Positions 26,459-35,111 are shown, counted from the stretch's first letter. The stretch: DNA of 64,000 nt from Pseudomonas laurylsulfativorans (GCF_002906155.1 NZ_MUJK01000012.1:1-64000); one strand, 5' to 3'. Numbers and translations are program-made. The notes: generated by a model not told the origin, from the letters alone.

Positions 26459-26989
26459 TTACTCGGCGCAGTCCTGCTCCTCTATGGTCTGGGTGTGGTT
26501 GGTGAATACACAGATGTCGCCGGCGATACCGAGGGCGGTTTCGACGATTTCCCGGGCCGACAGATCAGTCTTTTTCAGCAGCGCGCTGGCAGCTGCTTGA
26601 GCGTAGGCGCCGCCGGAACCCATGGCGATCAGGCCGTCTTCAGGTTCGACCACGTCGCCGTTGCCGGTGATGATCAGGGAAGCGTCTTTGTTGGCGACGG
26701 CGAGCATGGCTTCGAGACGGCTCAGGGAACGGTCGGTACGCCATTCTTTGGCGAGTTCGACAGCGGCGCGAACCAGGTGGCCTTGATGTTTCTCTAGCTG
26801 GCCTTCGAAGCGTTCGAAGAGGGTAAAGGCGTCAGCAGTGGCACCGGCAAACCCGGCGATGACCTGGCCGTGGTACAGGCGACGAACTTTTTTCGCGTTG
26901 CCTTTCATCACGGTATTGCCAAGGGAAACCTGGCCGTCGCCGCCCATGACGACTTTGCCGTGGCGGCGAACTGAAACGATGGTGGTCAA
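26459..26989 (-). CDS. hslV: ATP-dependent protease peptidase subunit HslV
   Basis: A 176-residue proteasome-beta-type peptidase. The catalytic Thr is the residue after the start codon (TTIVSVRR), which must be exposed by removing the initiator, so the start has to be TTG 26989. GGAG stands nine bases upstream of it. The ATG in the same frame at 27037 would add 16 residues ahead of the nucleophile and lies inside the proposed promoter. GSGGAYAQAAA and the SAREIVETALGIAGDICVFT block complete the family match. Confidence 0.95.
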   Translation of the reverse strand: MTTIVSVRRHGKVVMGGDGQVSLGNTVMKGNAKKVRRLYHGQVIAGFAGATADAFTLFERFEGQLEKHQGHLVRAAVELAKEWRTDRSLSRLEAMLAVANKDASLIITGNGDVVEPEDGLIAMGSGGAYAQAAASALLKKTDLSAREIVETALGIAGDICVFTNHTQTIEEQDCAE

Positions 26990-27035
26990 GGGAAGAGTCT
27001 CCACGCAGCGGGGCGAAAATGCCTTATGCCCATTC

Positions 27036-27063
27036 ATATGGGGGTGCTGCAGAGGATTTCAAC
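27036..27063 (-). promoter_or_regulatory. Heat-shock (sigma-32) promoter of hslVU
   Basis: On the reverse strand GTTGAAA (27063-27057), a 13-base spacer, then CCCCATAT (27043-27036). This matches CTTGAAA-N13-CCCCATnT almost perfectly. Transcription would start about 40 bases before the hslV TTG. hslVU is a classic RpoH operon in enterics. Confidence 0.8.
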
Positions 27064-27127
27064 TGTAGGACGGGAGAGGGGACGAGTGGTGTGAGTCAGA
27101 TGACATATGCGGTGTTTATCAGGACGC

Positions 27128-27193
27128 CATCGCTGGCAAGCCAGCTCCTACAAGGTTTGACGAATAATCTGTAGGAGCTGGCTTGCCGGCGAT
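27128..27193. repeat. REP pair, GTAGGAG ends inward
   Basis: CATCGCTGGCAAGCCAGCTC on the left and GAGCTGGCTTGCCGGCGATG on the right, with GTAGGAG ends facing each other. It lies between the SPOR gene and hslV. Confidence 0.87.
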
Positions 27194-27221
27194 GAACGAT
27201 GACGCGGTGGCCCTGAAGGGA

Positions 27222-27929
27222 TCAGCGGCTCTGGCGTTGTTGTAACAACAGATTGCTAAAGCCCGCGCCCGCCAGCTGTTTCTGGGCGGTGGTCAGTTGC
27301 TCACGGTTGCTGAACGGTCCGACCAATACTCGATACCAGGTTTCGTCTTTCACCGTCCCGGACTCAACCGCCACAGCCTGGCCGAGCAGGATGATCTGCG
27401 CGCGAACTTTGTCCGCGTCGGCTTCTTTGCGGAATGAACCAGCCTGCAGGAAAAACTTGGTCACTGGCGCCGCTTTGACCGGAGGCGCTGGTGGCGGCGT
27501 GATCCCGGCCAGGGCTGCCTGGGCGCGAGCCGTGTCGATCTTCGCCGCTTCGGCCGGGGTCACCGGCGTGGTCGGAATGGCCGGCACTTGTGGCGTCGGC
27601 AGGGTTTTTTCCGGTACGGCATCCGGCGGCACGATGACTTCCGACTCCGGCAGCAAGGTGTAGAAGTCGTACTTCGGCTTCACTGGTTGCGTCGGGCTCG
27701 GCGGGGTCTTGTTGGCTTCGGCGATTTTCGTCGCTTTCTGCTGTTGCTCGACCTTCTCGCGCTTGACCGTGTCGCTGCCCTTGCCCGGTTCCAGCTTCAT
27801 CAAAAACACGATGAAGGCGCCGACCGTCAGGCCGATCGCCATCCACAGCCAGCCCGGGATCGGTTGCTTTGCAGGAGCTTGGTAACGACTGGCGCCACGC
27901 TTGGGTGCAGGTTTTTTCTTGGCAGCCAA
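27222..27929 (-). CDS. SPOR-domain cell-division protein (FtsN-like)
   Basis: A 235-residue bitopic inner-membrane protein. It has a basic cytosolic N-terminus (AAKKKPAPKRGASR), one membrane helix (about residues 25-45), a Pro/Thr/Val-rich periplasmic linker and a C-terminal SPOR domain (about 155-230, FFLQAGSFRKEADADKVRA...WYRVLVGPF) that binds denuded septal peptidoglycan. Topology and neighbours (argS, hslVU) agree with the Pseudomonas FtsN-like gene. Another SPOR protein could share the layout, so I leave the symbol blank. Confidence 0.88.
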   Translation of the reverse strand: MAAKKKPAPKRGASRYQAPAKQPIPGWLWMAIGLTVGAFIVFLMKLEPGKGSDTVKREKVEQQQKATKIAEANKTPPSPTQPVKPKYDFYTLLPESEVIVPPDAVPEKTLPTPQVPAIPTTPVTPAEAAKIDTARAQAALAGITPPPAPPVKAAPVTKFFLQAGSFRKEADADKVRAQIILLGQAVAVESGTVKDETWYRVLVGPFSNREQLTTAQKQLAGAGFSNLLLQQRQSR

Positions 27930-27930
27930 C

Positions 27931-29667
27931 TTACATACGCTCCAGAGTTTCCAGGCCCAAGAGTTCCAGGCCTTGCTTGAGGGTGCGTCCGGTCAGCGCG
28001 GCAAGGCGCAGGCGGCTCTGCATTTGTGCCGGGGTGTCGGCGGCGAGGATCGGGCAGTTCTCGTAGAAGCTGGAGAACAGGCCGGCGACGTCGTACAGGT
28101 AAGTGCAGAGGATGTGCGGGGTGCCTTTTTCGGACACGTTGTTCAGGATCTCACCGAACTGCGCGAGTTTCGCCGCCAGTTCGTGTTCGTGCCCTGCTTC
28201 CAGAACGATCTGGCCGTCGACTTCGCTGAAGTCCTTGCCCAGCTTGCGGAACACACCGGCGACGCGGGTGTAGGCGTACAGCAGGTACGGCGCGGTGTTG
28301 CCTTCGAAATTGAGCATCAGGTCGAAGTTGAAGCTGTAGTCGCTGGTGCGGTGCTTGGACAGGTCGGCATATTTCACAGCGCCGATGCCCACGACTTTGG
28401 CGATGTTGCGCAGCTCGGCTTCAGCCAGTTCCGGGTTCTTGTCCTTGACCAGTGTATAGGCGCGTTCCTGGGCTTCGGTCAGCAGGTCGATCAGCTTCAC
28501 GGTGCCGCCATCACGGGTCTTGAACGGGCGGCCGTCAGCGCCGTTCATGGTGCCGAAGCCCATGTGTTCCATTTCCATCGGATGGGTCACGAAACCGGCC
28601 TTGCGCGCCACGGCGAACACTTGCTGGAAGTGCAGGGCCTGACGCTGGTCGACGAAGTACAGCGCGCGATCGGCCTTGAGCTTGCCGCTGCGGTAGCGCA
28701 CGGCCGCCAGGTCGGTGGTGGCGTAGAGGTAGCCGCCGTCAGCCTTGACGATGATCACCGGCAGCGGGTCGCCATCGGCATTCTTGAATTCGTCGAGGAA
28801 CACGCACTGGGCGCCGTTGCTCTCGACCAGCATGCCTGCGGCCTTCAAATCGTTGACCACGTTGATCAGGTCGTCGTTGTAGGCGCTTTCGCCCATCACG
28901 TCGGCCATGGTCAGTTTGACGTTGAGCAGTTCGTAGATTTTCTGGCAGTGCGACAGCGAGATGTCCTTGAACTTGGTCCACAGCGCGAGGCAGTCGGCAT
29001 CGCCGGCCTGCAACTTGACCACCAGGCCACGGGCGCGGTCGGCGAACTCTTCGGATTCATCAAAGCGCTGCTTGGCGGCGCGGTAGAAGTTTTCCAGGTC
29101 CGACAGCTCGTCGCTGGTGATCGGGTTTTCCTGCAGGTAAGCCATCAGCATGCCGAACTGGGTGCCCCAGTCGCCGACGTGGTTTTGCCGGATCACGGTG
29201 TCGCCGAGGAATTCGAGAACGCGGGCCACGCCGTCGCCAATGATGGTCGAGCGCAAGTGGCCGACATGCATCTCTTTGGCCAGGTTGGGGGCCGACAGGT
29301 CGACCACGGTGCGCTGCACCGGGCCGGCCTTGCGTACGCCGATGTGGGCGTCGGCCAGGGCGGCGTCCAGGCGAGCGGCCAGGGCGTCGGTGTTCTGGAA
29401 GAAGTTCAGGAAGCCAGGGCCGGCGATTTCGGTCTTGGCGACGTTTTCGTCAGCCGGCAGCGCGGCGATGATTTTTTCCGCTAGATCGCGGGGCTTCATG
29501 CCGGCCGGCTTGGCCAGCATCATGGCGATGTTGCTGGCGAAGTCGCCGTTCTTCTTGTCGCGCGAGTTTTCCACCTGGATCGCCGGCGACAGGCCTTCAG
29601 GCAACACACCTTCGTTGACGAGTTGGGTGATGGCTTGTTGGATCAGCTGGCGAATGGTGTCTTTCAT
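27931..29667 (-). CDS. argS: Arginyl-tRNA synthetase
   Basis: A 578-residue class I aminoacyl-tRNA synthetase. The N-terminal tRNA-recognition domain leads to the signature KEMHVGHLRSTIIGD (HVGH as the HIGH motif). The catalytic core has YATTDLAAVRYR, and MGFGTMNGADGRPFKTRDG stands in place of KMSKS. The C-terminal anticodon-binding domain contains the last ~120 residues. The downstream SPOR gene begins one base after its stop codon. Confidence 0.97.
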   Translation of the reverse strand: MKDTIRQLIQQAITQLVNEGVLPEGLSPAIQVENSRDKKNGDFASNIAMMLAKPAGMKPRDLAEKIIAALPADENVAKTEIAGPGFLNFFQNTDALAARLDAALADAHIGVRKAGPVQRTVVDLSAPNLAKEMHVGHLRSTIIGDGVARVLEFLGDTVIRQNHVGDWGTQFGMLMAYLQENPITSDELSDLENFYRAAKQRFDESEEFADRARGLVVKLQAGDADCLALWTKFKDISLSHCQKIYELLNVKLTMADVMGESAYNDDLINVVNDLKAAGMLVESNGAQCVFLDEFKNADGDPLPVIIVKADGGYLYATTDLAAVRYRSGKLKADRALYFVDQRQALHFQQVFAVARKAGFVTHPMEMEHMGFGTMNGADGRPFKTRDGGTVKLIDLLTEAQERAYTLVKDKNPELAEAELRNIAKVVGIGAVKYADLSKHRTSDYSFNFDLMLNFEGNTAPYLLYAYTRVAGVFRKLGKDFSEVDGQIVLEAGHEHELAAKLAQFGEILNNVSEKGTPHILCTYLYDVAGLFSSFYENCPILAADTPAQMQSRLRLAALTGRTLKQGLELLGLETLERM

Positions 29668-29799
29668 GGTCTTCTCTTTCGACCGCAGGCGCGGCGGCGC
29701 ATCATGCGCTGGTGGAAAAACTGGGCATTATCCGTTGCGAAGACGGGCTTGCCAACCTTAGCAGGCAGGATGTGGATGTGTGGTGACAATTCGACCGCT

Positions 29800-29866
29800 A
29801 TCGCTGGCAAGCCAGCTCCTACAAAGATCTGATGTGAACACTGTAGGAGCTGGCTTGCCAGCGATA
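29800..29866. repeat. REP pair, GTAGGAG ends inward
   Basis: ATCGCTGGCAAGCCAGCTC and GAGCTGGCTTGCCAGCGAT with inward GTAGGAG ends. It lies between priA and argS, both leftward. Confidence 0.88.
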
Positions 29867-29878
29867 CCGATCTGCCAA

Positions 29879-32098
29879 TCAATACAAATCCACGGGATCA
29901 ACATCCAGCGACCAACGCACCGCCCGTCCGCTCGGCATCTGCTCCAGCACCAGCAACCAACTGGCCAGCAATCGATGCAGCGGTGCCCGCGCCGTAGCCT
30001 GCAACAACAACTGCGCCCGATAACGCCCGGCCCGACGCTCCATCGGCGCCGGCACCGGCCCCAGCAATTCAATGCCGGTCAGGCCCTGTTCGGTCAGCAA
30101 ACGCTCCGCCTCGCTGCACGCCTCATCCAGGAAGCCTTCGGCCTGCCCCGGTTTGTGCGCCTCGGCCCGCAGCAGCGCCAAATGCGCGAACGGCGGCAGC
30201 CCGGCCGCACGGCGTTCGCTCAAGGCCTGTTCGGCAAAGGCGAAATAGCCTTGCTCGGTCAGTTGCACCAGCAGCGGATGGTCAGCCAGGTGCGTCTGGA
30301 TAATCACTTTTCCCGGCTCTTCGGCGCGGCCTGCACGGCCTGCGACCTGGACGATCAATTGAGCCATGCGCTCGCTGGCGCGGAAGTCACCGGAAAACAG
30401 GCCGCCGTCGGCGTCGAGGATCGACACCAGCGTCACCCGGGGAAAGTGGTGGCCCTTGGCGAGCATTTGCGTGCCGATCAAAATGCACGGCTGGCCTTTT
30501 TGAATGGTTGCGAACAACTGGTTCATCGCGTCCTTGCGCGATGTGCTGTCGCGGTCGACTCGCAGCACCGGATAGTCCGGGAACAGAATCGCCAGGCGCT
30601 CCTCGGCCCGTTCGGTGCCGGCGCCGACGGGGCGCAGATCGACCTTGTTGCACTTCGGGCACTGGCGCGGCACGCGTTCGACGTAGCCGCAGTGGTGGCA
30701 GCGCAACTCGCCGTAACGCTGATGCACGGTCATCCGCGCATCGCAACGCTGGCATTCGGACATCCAGCCACAGTCATGGCACAGCAGGGTCGGGGCGAAG
30801 CCGCGGCGGTTGAGGAACACCAGTACCTGCTGCCCGGCGGCCAGGGTCTGACCGATGGCTTGTTGCATCGGCCCGGAAATGCCGCTGTCCAGCGGGCGGC
30901 TTTTGACATCCAGGCGCAGGAAGCGCGGCTGCTTGGCACCGCCGGCGCGTTCATTCAAGCGCAACAGTCCGTAGCGGCCGGTGTAGGCGTTGTGCAGGCT
31001 TTCCAGCGAAGGCGTGGCGGAGCCGAGGACAATCGGGATGTTTTCCTGTCGTGCCCGTACCAGTGCCAGGTCACGGGCGTGATAGCGCAAGCCTTCTTGC
31101 TGTTTATAGGAGCCGTCGTGCTCTTCGTCGATGATGATCAGGCCGGGGTTCTTCATCGGCGTGAACAGGGCCGAGCGGGTGCCGATAATAATGTCGGCCT
31201 CACCGTCTCGGGCGGCCAGCCAGGCATCGAGGCGTTCGCGGTCGTTGACTCCCGAATGGATCAGCGCGATGCGGGCATTGAAACGCTGTTCGAAGCGCGC
31301 CAGGGTCTGCGGGCCCAGGTTGATTTCCGGGATCAGCACCAGCGCTTGCTTGCCGGCCTCCAGGGTTTCGCGGATCAACTGTAAATAGACTTCGGTCTTG
31401 CCGCTGCCGGTGACGCCAGCCAGCAGGAACGCGTGGTAACTGTCGAAGCCGGCGCGAATCGCCTCATAGGCGGCGCGCTGCTCCGGGTTCAGCGGCAGTT
31501 CCGGTTGCGCCAGCCAGTGTTCATGCCGTGCACCCGGGGCGTGGCGGCGGATCTCGACCTGCACCAGCTCCTTGGCCAGCAGCAAATCCAGGCTGTCCTT
31601 GCTCAGCATCAGCTTGCTCAGCAGTTGATGGGCGACGCCGTGGGGATGTTGCGCCAGCGTGGCCAGGGCTTCGCGCTGGCGCGGGGCGCGGGCGATGCGC
31701 GGGTCATCGAGGCTGGCGCCCGGCGCGGCGGACCAGAAGCGCTCCTGGCGCGCTTCGGCCAGTTCACCCTGGCGCAGCAGGACCGGCAACGCCCAGCTCA
31801 AGGTGTCGCCCAGGCTGTGCTGATAGTACTGCGAGGTCCACAGGCACAGTTTGAACAGCGCCGGCGGCAGCGGTGGCGTGGCGTCGAGCAGGGCCAGGGC
31901 TGGCTTGAGCTTCTCGGCCGGCACTTCGCTGGTGTCGGTGACTTCCACCAGGATTCCGATCATCTCGCGCCGGCCGAACGGCACCCGCAGGCGCATGCCA
32001 GGGTGCAACTGGGCGCGCAGGACGCCGGCCGGAGCACGGTAGTCGAACAGGCGGCGCAGCGGCGAAGGCAGGGCGAGGCGCAGAATGGCGTCGGGCAC
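29879..32098 (-). CDS. priA: Primosomal protein N' (replication restart helicase PriA)
   Basis: A 739-residue superfamily-2 3'-5' DNA helicase that recognises abandoned forks and reloads the replisome. The N-terminal DNA-binding region is followed by Walker A (GVTGSGKTEVY) and the DEEH box (IIDEEHDGSYKQ). A paired-Cys zinc region (LCHDCGWMSECQRCDARM...CHHCG...CPKC) interrupts the helicase, and motifs V/VI (GTQMLAKGHHFP, QVAGRAGR) follow. Full length for the family. Confidence 0.97.
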   Translation of the reverse strand: MPDAILRLALPSPLRRLFDYRAPAGVLRAQLHPGMRLRVPFGRREMIGILVEVTDTSEVPAEKLKPALALLDATPPLPPALFKLCLWTSQYYQHSLGDTLSWALPVLLRQGELAEARQERFWSAAPGASLDDPRIARAPRQREALATLAQHPHGVAHQLLSKLMLSKDSLDLLLAKELVQVEIRRHAPGARHEHWLAQPELPLNPEQRAAYEAIRAGFDSYHAFLLAGVTGSGKTEVYLQLIRETLEAGKQALVLIPEINLGPQTLARFEQRFNARIALIHSGVNDRERLDAWLAARDGEADIIIGTRSALFTPMKNPGLIIIDEEHDGSYKQQEGLRYHARDLALVRARQENIPIVLGSATPSLESLHNAYTGRYGLLRLNERAGGAKQPRFLRLDVKSRPLDSGISGPMQQAIGQTLAAGQQVLVFLNRRGFAPTLLCHDCGWMSECQRCDARMTVHQRYGELRCHHCGYVERVPRQCPKCNKVDLRPVGAGTERAEERLAILFPDYPVLRVDRDSTSRKDAMNQLFATIQKGQPCILIGTQMLAKGHHFPRVTLVSILDADGGLFSGDFRASERMAQLIVQVAGRAGRAEEPGKVIIQTHLADHPLLVQLTEQGYFAFAEQALSERRAAGLPPFAHLALLRAEAHKPGQAEGFLDEACSEAERLLTEQGLTGIELLGPVPAPMERRAGRYRAQLLLQATARAPLHRLLASWLLVLEQMPSGRAVRWSLDVDPVDLY

Positions 32099-32137
32099 GC
32101 GGGGATCTCGATAAGCGGAATAAACAGCAGGGCTATA

Positions 32138-32231
32138 CCTGTGGGAGCGGGTTTGCTCGCGAAGACGGAGTGTCAGTCAGCATTTAAGTCGTCTGACACA
32201 CCGCTTTCGCGAGCAAACCCGCTCCCACAGG
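32138..32231. repeat. REP pair, GTGGGAG ends outward
   Basis: Core GGGAGCGGGTTTGCTCGCGA and its inverse. It lies between the divergent priA and rpmE. Confidence 0.87.
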
Positions 32232-32280
32232 GACGGCGATTTGGCCGGGAGCCTAGCAGACGGTCGGTAGAAGCGACAGC

Positions 32281-32308
32281 TTGCGTGAATGGGATTGTCT
32301 GGTAGAAT
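32281..32308 (+). promoter_or_regulatory. Sigma-70-like promoter of rpmE
   Basis: TTGCGT (32281-32286), a 16-base spacer, TAGAAT (32303-32308). It is followed by a ~65-base leader to the rpmE start. Confidence 0.55.
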
Positions 32309-32320
32309 CCGCGGCCTAAT

Positions 32321-32361
32321 TACGTGCGGTATTCAACAATAGTGTTGGGTGGCGGCACGCT
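32321..32361 (+). promoter_or_regulatory. Structured rpmE leader, candidate L31 autoregulatory element
   Basis: A nested fold: outer stem CGTGC (32323-32327) with GCACG (32355-32359), inner stem CAACA (32334-32338) with TGTTG (32343-32347) capped by ATAG. It ends about 20 bases before the ATG. L31 leaders that bind their own protein are known in gammaproteobacteria. Whether this is one is inferred from position and fold. Confidence 0.45.
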
Positions 32362-32378
32362 AGCCCGAGGAAAACACC

Positions 32379-32597
32379 ATGAAAGCTGATATCCATCCAG
32401 AATACCCAGCAGTTGCTGTTACCTGCAGCTGCGGCAACAAGTTCGAAACCCGTTCGACCTTCGGCAAAGCCCTGGCGATCGACGTTTGCAACGAATGCCA
32501 CCCGTTCTACACCGGTAAGCAGAAGACTCTGGACACCGGTGGTCGCGTACAGAAGTTCGCCGACCGTTTCGGTGCTTTCGGCGCGAAAAAGGCCTAA
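32379..32597 (+). CDS. rpmE: 50S ribosomal protein L31
   Basis: A 72-residue ribosomal protein bridging the subunits. It is the zinc-binding (C+) form: Cys16, Cys18, Cys37 and Cys40 in VTCSCGN and DVCNECHPF. Pseudomonas may also have a C- paralogue used under zinc limitation, which is not in this window. CCCGAGGAAAA upstream is a strong ribosome site. A terminator-like hairpin lies 45 bases downstream, inside the next gene. Confidence 0.97.
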   Translation: MKADIHPEYPAVAVTCSCGNKFETRSTFGKALAIDVCNECHPFYTGKQKTLDTGGRVQKFADRFGAFGAKKA

Positions 32598-32632
32598 GGC
32601 CGATCAACTTGGGAAGCCGTTGCGGTTTTTCC

Positions 32633-33421
32633 ATGCTGATGAAAAAGGCGTCCCTCGCGGGCGCCTTTTTTGTGTCCGCGATTTGGCTGTCTGGCGCCCA
32701 GGCCTTTTGCCCTACGCCAGGCGGCCTGACGCCCGTCGCGGTGCAGCGGGTGGTGGATGGTGACACCCTGCGCCTGAGCGATGGCCGCAGTGTGCGCATG
32801 ATCGGCCTGAACACGCCAGAGCTGGGCAAGAAGGGCCGCTCTGACGAGCCGTTCGCCGTGGCCGCGCGCAAACGCCTCGAAGCCCTGGTGGCGGCGAGCG
32901 ACGGTCAGGTTGGCTTGCTGCCGGGCAAAGAGAGCAAAGATCATTACGGTCGCACTCTGGCTCATGTCTACGGTGCCGATGGCGCCAACCTCGAAGCGCA
33001 AATGCTCGCCGAAGGCTTGGGTTTTCTGGTGGCCGTGGCGCCGAATGTCGATCTGGTCGCCTGTCAGCAGGCGGCTGAGCGCAGTGCGCGCCAGGCTGGC
33101 CTGGGGTTGTGGCGGCGGTCACCTGTACTGAAAGCGGAGCAGATCTCTACGTCTGGTTTTGCCGTGCTCAGCGGTCGTGTGAGCAAGGTGCAGCGTAATC
33201 GCGGCGGGGTTTGGATCGAATTGCAAGACTCGGTTGTATTGCGCGTTGCACCCAATCTGCTGACGCGTTTCGATGTGAACTCGCTGGAAAGCCTCAAGGG
33301 CAAGCAGGTCGAGGCGCGCGGCTGGGTATTGGATCGCTCGCGCAAAGGCGGTCTGAAGAGTGGCCAAGCTCGCTGGATGTTGCCTTTGACCGACCCTGCG
33401 ATGCTGCAAGCGGCGCAGTGA
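32633..33421 (+). CDS. Thermonuclease-family (SNase-like) protein, exported
   Basis: A 262-residue protein with a signal peptide (MLMKKASLAGAFF..., cleavage near AQA-FC) and one SNase-like OB-fold domain. The domain has VVDGDTLRL (40-48), RMIGLNTPE (catalytic Arg/Asp/Glu region, about 55-63) and DHYGRTLAHVY with the second catalytic Arg. A C-terminal part (about residues 165-262) resembles an additional OB-type module. ATG 32633 and ATG 32639 are both possible starts, neither with a good ribosome site, and an earlier TTG at 32609 would spoil the signal. The first codons contain a strong terminator hairpin. Confidence 0.85.
   Translation: MLMKKASLAGAFFVSAIWLSGAQAFCPTPGGLTPVAVQRVVDGDTLRLSDGRSVRMIGLNTPELGKKGRSDEPFAVAARKRLEALVAASDGQVGLLPGKESKDHYGRTLAHVYGADGANLEAQMLAEGLGFLVAVAPNVDLVACQQAAERSARQAGLGLWRRSPVLKAEQISTSGFAVLSGRVSKVQRNRGGVWIELQDSVVLRVAPNLLTRFDVNSLESLKGKQVEARGWVLDRSRKGGLKSGQARWMLPLTDPAMLQAAQ
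32642..32671 (+). terminator. Intrinsic terminator of rpmE, lying within the nuclease signal-peptide codons
   Basis: AAAAAGGCG (32642-32650) pairs perfectly with CGCCTTTTT (32662-32670); the stem can extend inward through TCC/GGG with one wobble. A run of six T follows. It is 45 bases after the rpmE stop and 9 bases after the proposed nuclease ATG. Confidence 0.8.
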
Positions 33422-33604
33422 TAAAAAATTGTAGACATTTTTTCTGTCGATTGTGAACAGTCTAGCCCTTGTGTGCCGTGGCTCTTGGCCCAAAGTCGTA
33501 GGGCCGGGCGCTTGACAGGGGTGACCAGTCAGTCTTGTGGGGACTTTGCGAGGCGCGTATCCTCGCTGACCAGTCTGTCCAACAGTAAAAAGCGGAATGC
33601 CAAA

Positions 33605-34873
33605 ATGTCTGATCTGAAAACTGCCGCTCTCGAATATCACGCCAATCCTCGTCCAGGGAAGCTGAGTGTCGAGCTCACCAAGGCCACTGCTACCGCTCGC
33701 GACCTGTCGCTGGCCTACAGCCCGGGCGTAGCCGAACCAGTACGCGAGATCGCCCGCGATCCTGAACTGGCCTACAAGTACACCGGCAAAGGCAACCTGG
33801 TTGCAGTCATTTCCGATGGCACCGCGATTCTCGGCCTGGGTAACCTCGGCCCATTGGCTTCCAAGCCAGTGATGGAAGGTAAAGGCGTACTGTTCAAGCG
33901 CTTCGCTGGCATCGACGTTTTCGACATCGAAGTCGATTCCGAAAGCCCGCAGGCCTTCATCGACACCGTCAAGCGCATCTCCATCACCTTCGGTGGCATC
34001 AACCTGGAAGACATCAAGGCGCCAGAGTGCTTTGAAATCGAACGCGCTCTGATCGAGCAGTGCGATATTCCGGTATTCCACGATGACCAGCACGGCACCG
34101 CTATCGTGACCGCCGCCGGCATGATCAACGCCCTGGAAATTGCTGGCAAAACCCTGCCGGAAGCCAAGATCGTCTGCCTGGGTGCCGGTGCTGCCGCCAT
34201 CTCCTGCATGAAGTTGCTGGTGAGCATGGGCGCCAACATCGAAAACATCTACATGGTTGACCGTACCGGTGTGATCCACTCCGGCCGTGACGACCTGAAC
34301 CAGTACAAGGCTGTCTTCGCTCACGCGACCGACAAGCGCACCCTGGCTGACGCCCTGCAAGGCGCTGACGTGTTCGTAGGCCTGTCCGGCCCGAATCTGC
34401 TGAGCGCTGAAGGCCTGCTGTCCATGGCGGCCAACCCGATTGTGTTCGCGTGCTCGAATCCTGATCCGGAAATCTCCCCGGAACTGGCACACGCTACCCG
34501 TAGCGACGTGATCATGGCCACCGGTCGTTCCGACTACCCGAACCAGGTCAACAACGTACTGGGCTTCCCGTTCATCTTCCGTGGTGCCCTGGACGTTCGC
34601 GCCAAGCGCATCAACGAAGAAATGAAAGTGGCTGCTGCCAACGCCCTGCGTGAACTGGCCAAGCTGCCAGTGCCTCAGGAAGTGTGCGACGCCTATGGCG
34701 GCATCAAGCTGGAATTCGGTCGTGAGTACATCATTCCGAAGCCAATGGATGCCCGTCTGATCACCCTGATCTCCGACGCTGTGGCGAAAGCCGCTATCGA
34801 GACCGGTGTGGCGACCCTGCCGTATCCGAAGAACTACCCGCTCAAAAGCGTGGATGACGTGTTCAACGGCTAA
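33605..34873 (+). CDS. NAD(P)-dependent malic enzyme, short form
   Basis: A 422-residue oxidative decarboxylase (malate to pyruvate). ATG 33605 (MSDLKTAALEYH) is chosen because the family N-terminus begins there; the 44 upstream codons are untypical. Conserved blocks are AYSPGVAEPV, LGNLGPLASKPVMEGK, DDQHGTAIV (metal and substrate) and the Rossmann LGAGAAAISCMKLL. It lacks the phosphotransacetylase-like domain that follows in the MaeB long form. Cofactor preference (NADP more likely) is inferred, so no symbol is given. A terminator follows. Confidence 0.92.
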   Translation: MSDLKTAALEYHANPRPGKLSVELTKATATARDLSLAYSPGVAEPVREIARDPELAYKYTGKGNLVAVISDGTAILGLGNLGPLASKPVMEGKGVLFKRFAGIDVFDIEVDSESPQAFIDTVKRISITFGGINLEDIKAPECFEIERALIEQCDIPVFHDDQHGTAIVTAAGMINALEIAGKTLPEAKIVCLGAGAAAISCMKLLVSMGANIENIYMVDRTGVIHSGRDDLNQYKAVFAHATDKRTLADALQGADVFVGLSGPNLLSAEGLLSMAANPIVFACSNPDPEISPELAHATRSDVIMATGRSDYPNQVNNVLGFPFIFRGALDVRAKRINEEMKVAAANALRELAKLPVPQEVCDAYGGIKLEFGREYIIPKPMDARLITLISDAVAKAAIETGVATLPYPKNYPLKSVDDVFNG

Positions 34874-34893
34874 GCCGTTGTAGCGCTTCAACG

Positions 34894-34927
34894 AAAAGCC
34901 CTGGCTTGTGAGAGTCAGGGCTTTTTT
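34894..34927 (+). terminator. Intrinsic terminator after the malic enzyme gene
   Basis: AAAAGCCCTG pairs with CAGGGCTTTT around a 12-base loop, followed by T. Confidence 0.92.
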
Positions 34928-34961
34928 GTGTCTGAGGGTTTTGCATTGGCTGTGGGTGATT

Positions 34962-35024
34962 CATCGCTGGCAAGCCAGCTCCTACAAGGACTGCGCGGAC
35001 CTGTAGGAGCTGGCTTGCCAGCGA
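34962..35024. repeat. REP pair, GTAGGAG ends inward
   Basis: CATCGCTGGCAAGCCAGCTC and GAGCTGGCTTGCCAGCGA with inward GTAGGAG ends. It lies between the convergent malic-enzyme gene and ponA. Confidence 0.88.
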
Positions 35025-35062
35025 AGAGGCCGGCTCAGGCGACACAAAAGTCGATGCGCAAT

Positions 35063-35099
35063 AAAAAGCCCCGCACTTCTTTCGAGGGCGGGGCTTTTC
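35063..35099 (-). terminator. Intrinsic terminator after ponA
   Basis: AAAAAGCCCCGC and GCGGGGCTTTT form a 10-bp stem with A- and T-runs on both sides. It is placed for leftward ponA transcripts (stop at 35112) and probably acts in both directions. Confidence 0.88.
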
Positions 35100-35111
35100 A
35101 AATGGCTGCTA

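Noticed and set aside
33473..33604. Upstream extension of the malic enzyme frame
   Set aside because: The extra residues are untypical of the family and an internal ATG at 33605 gives the normal N-terminus.
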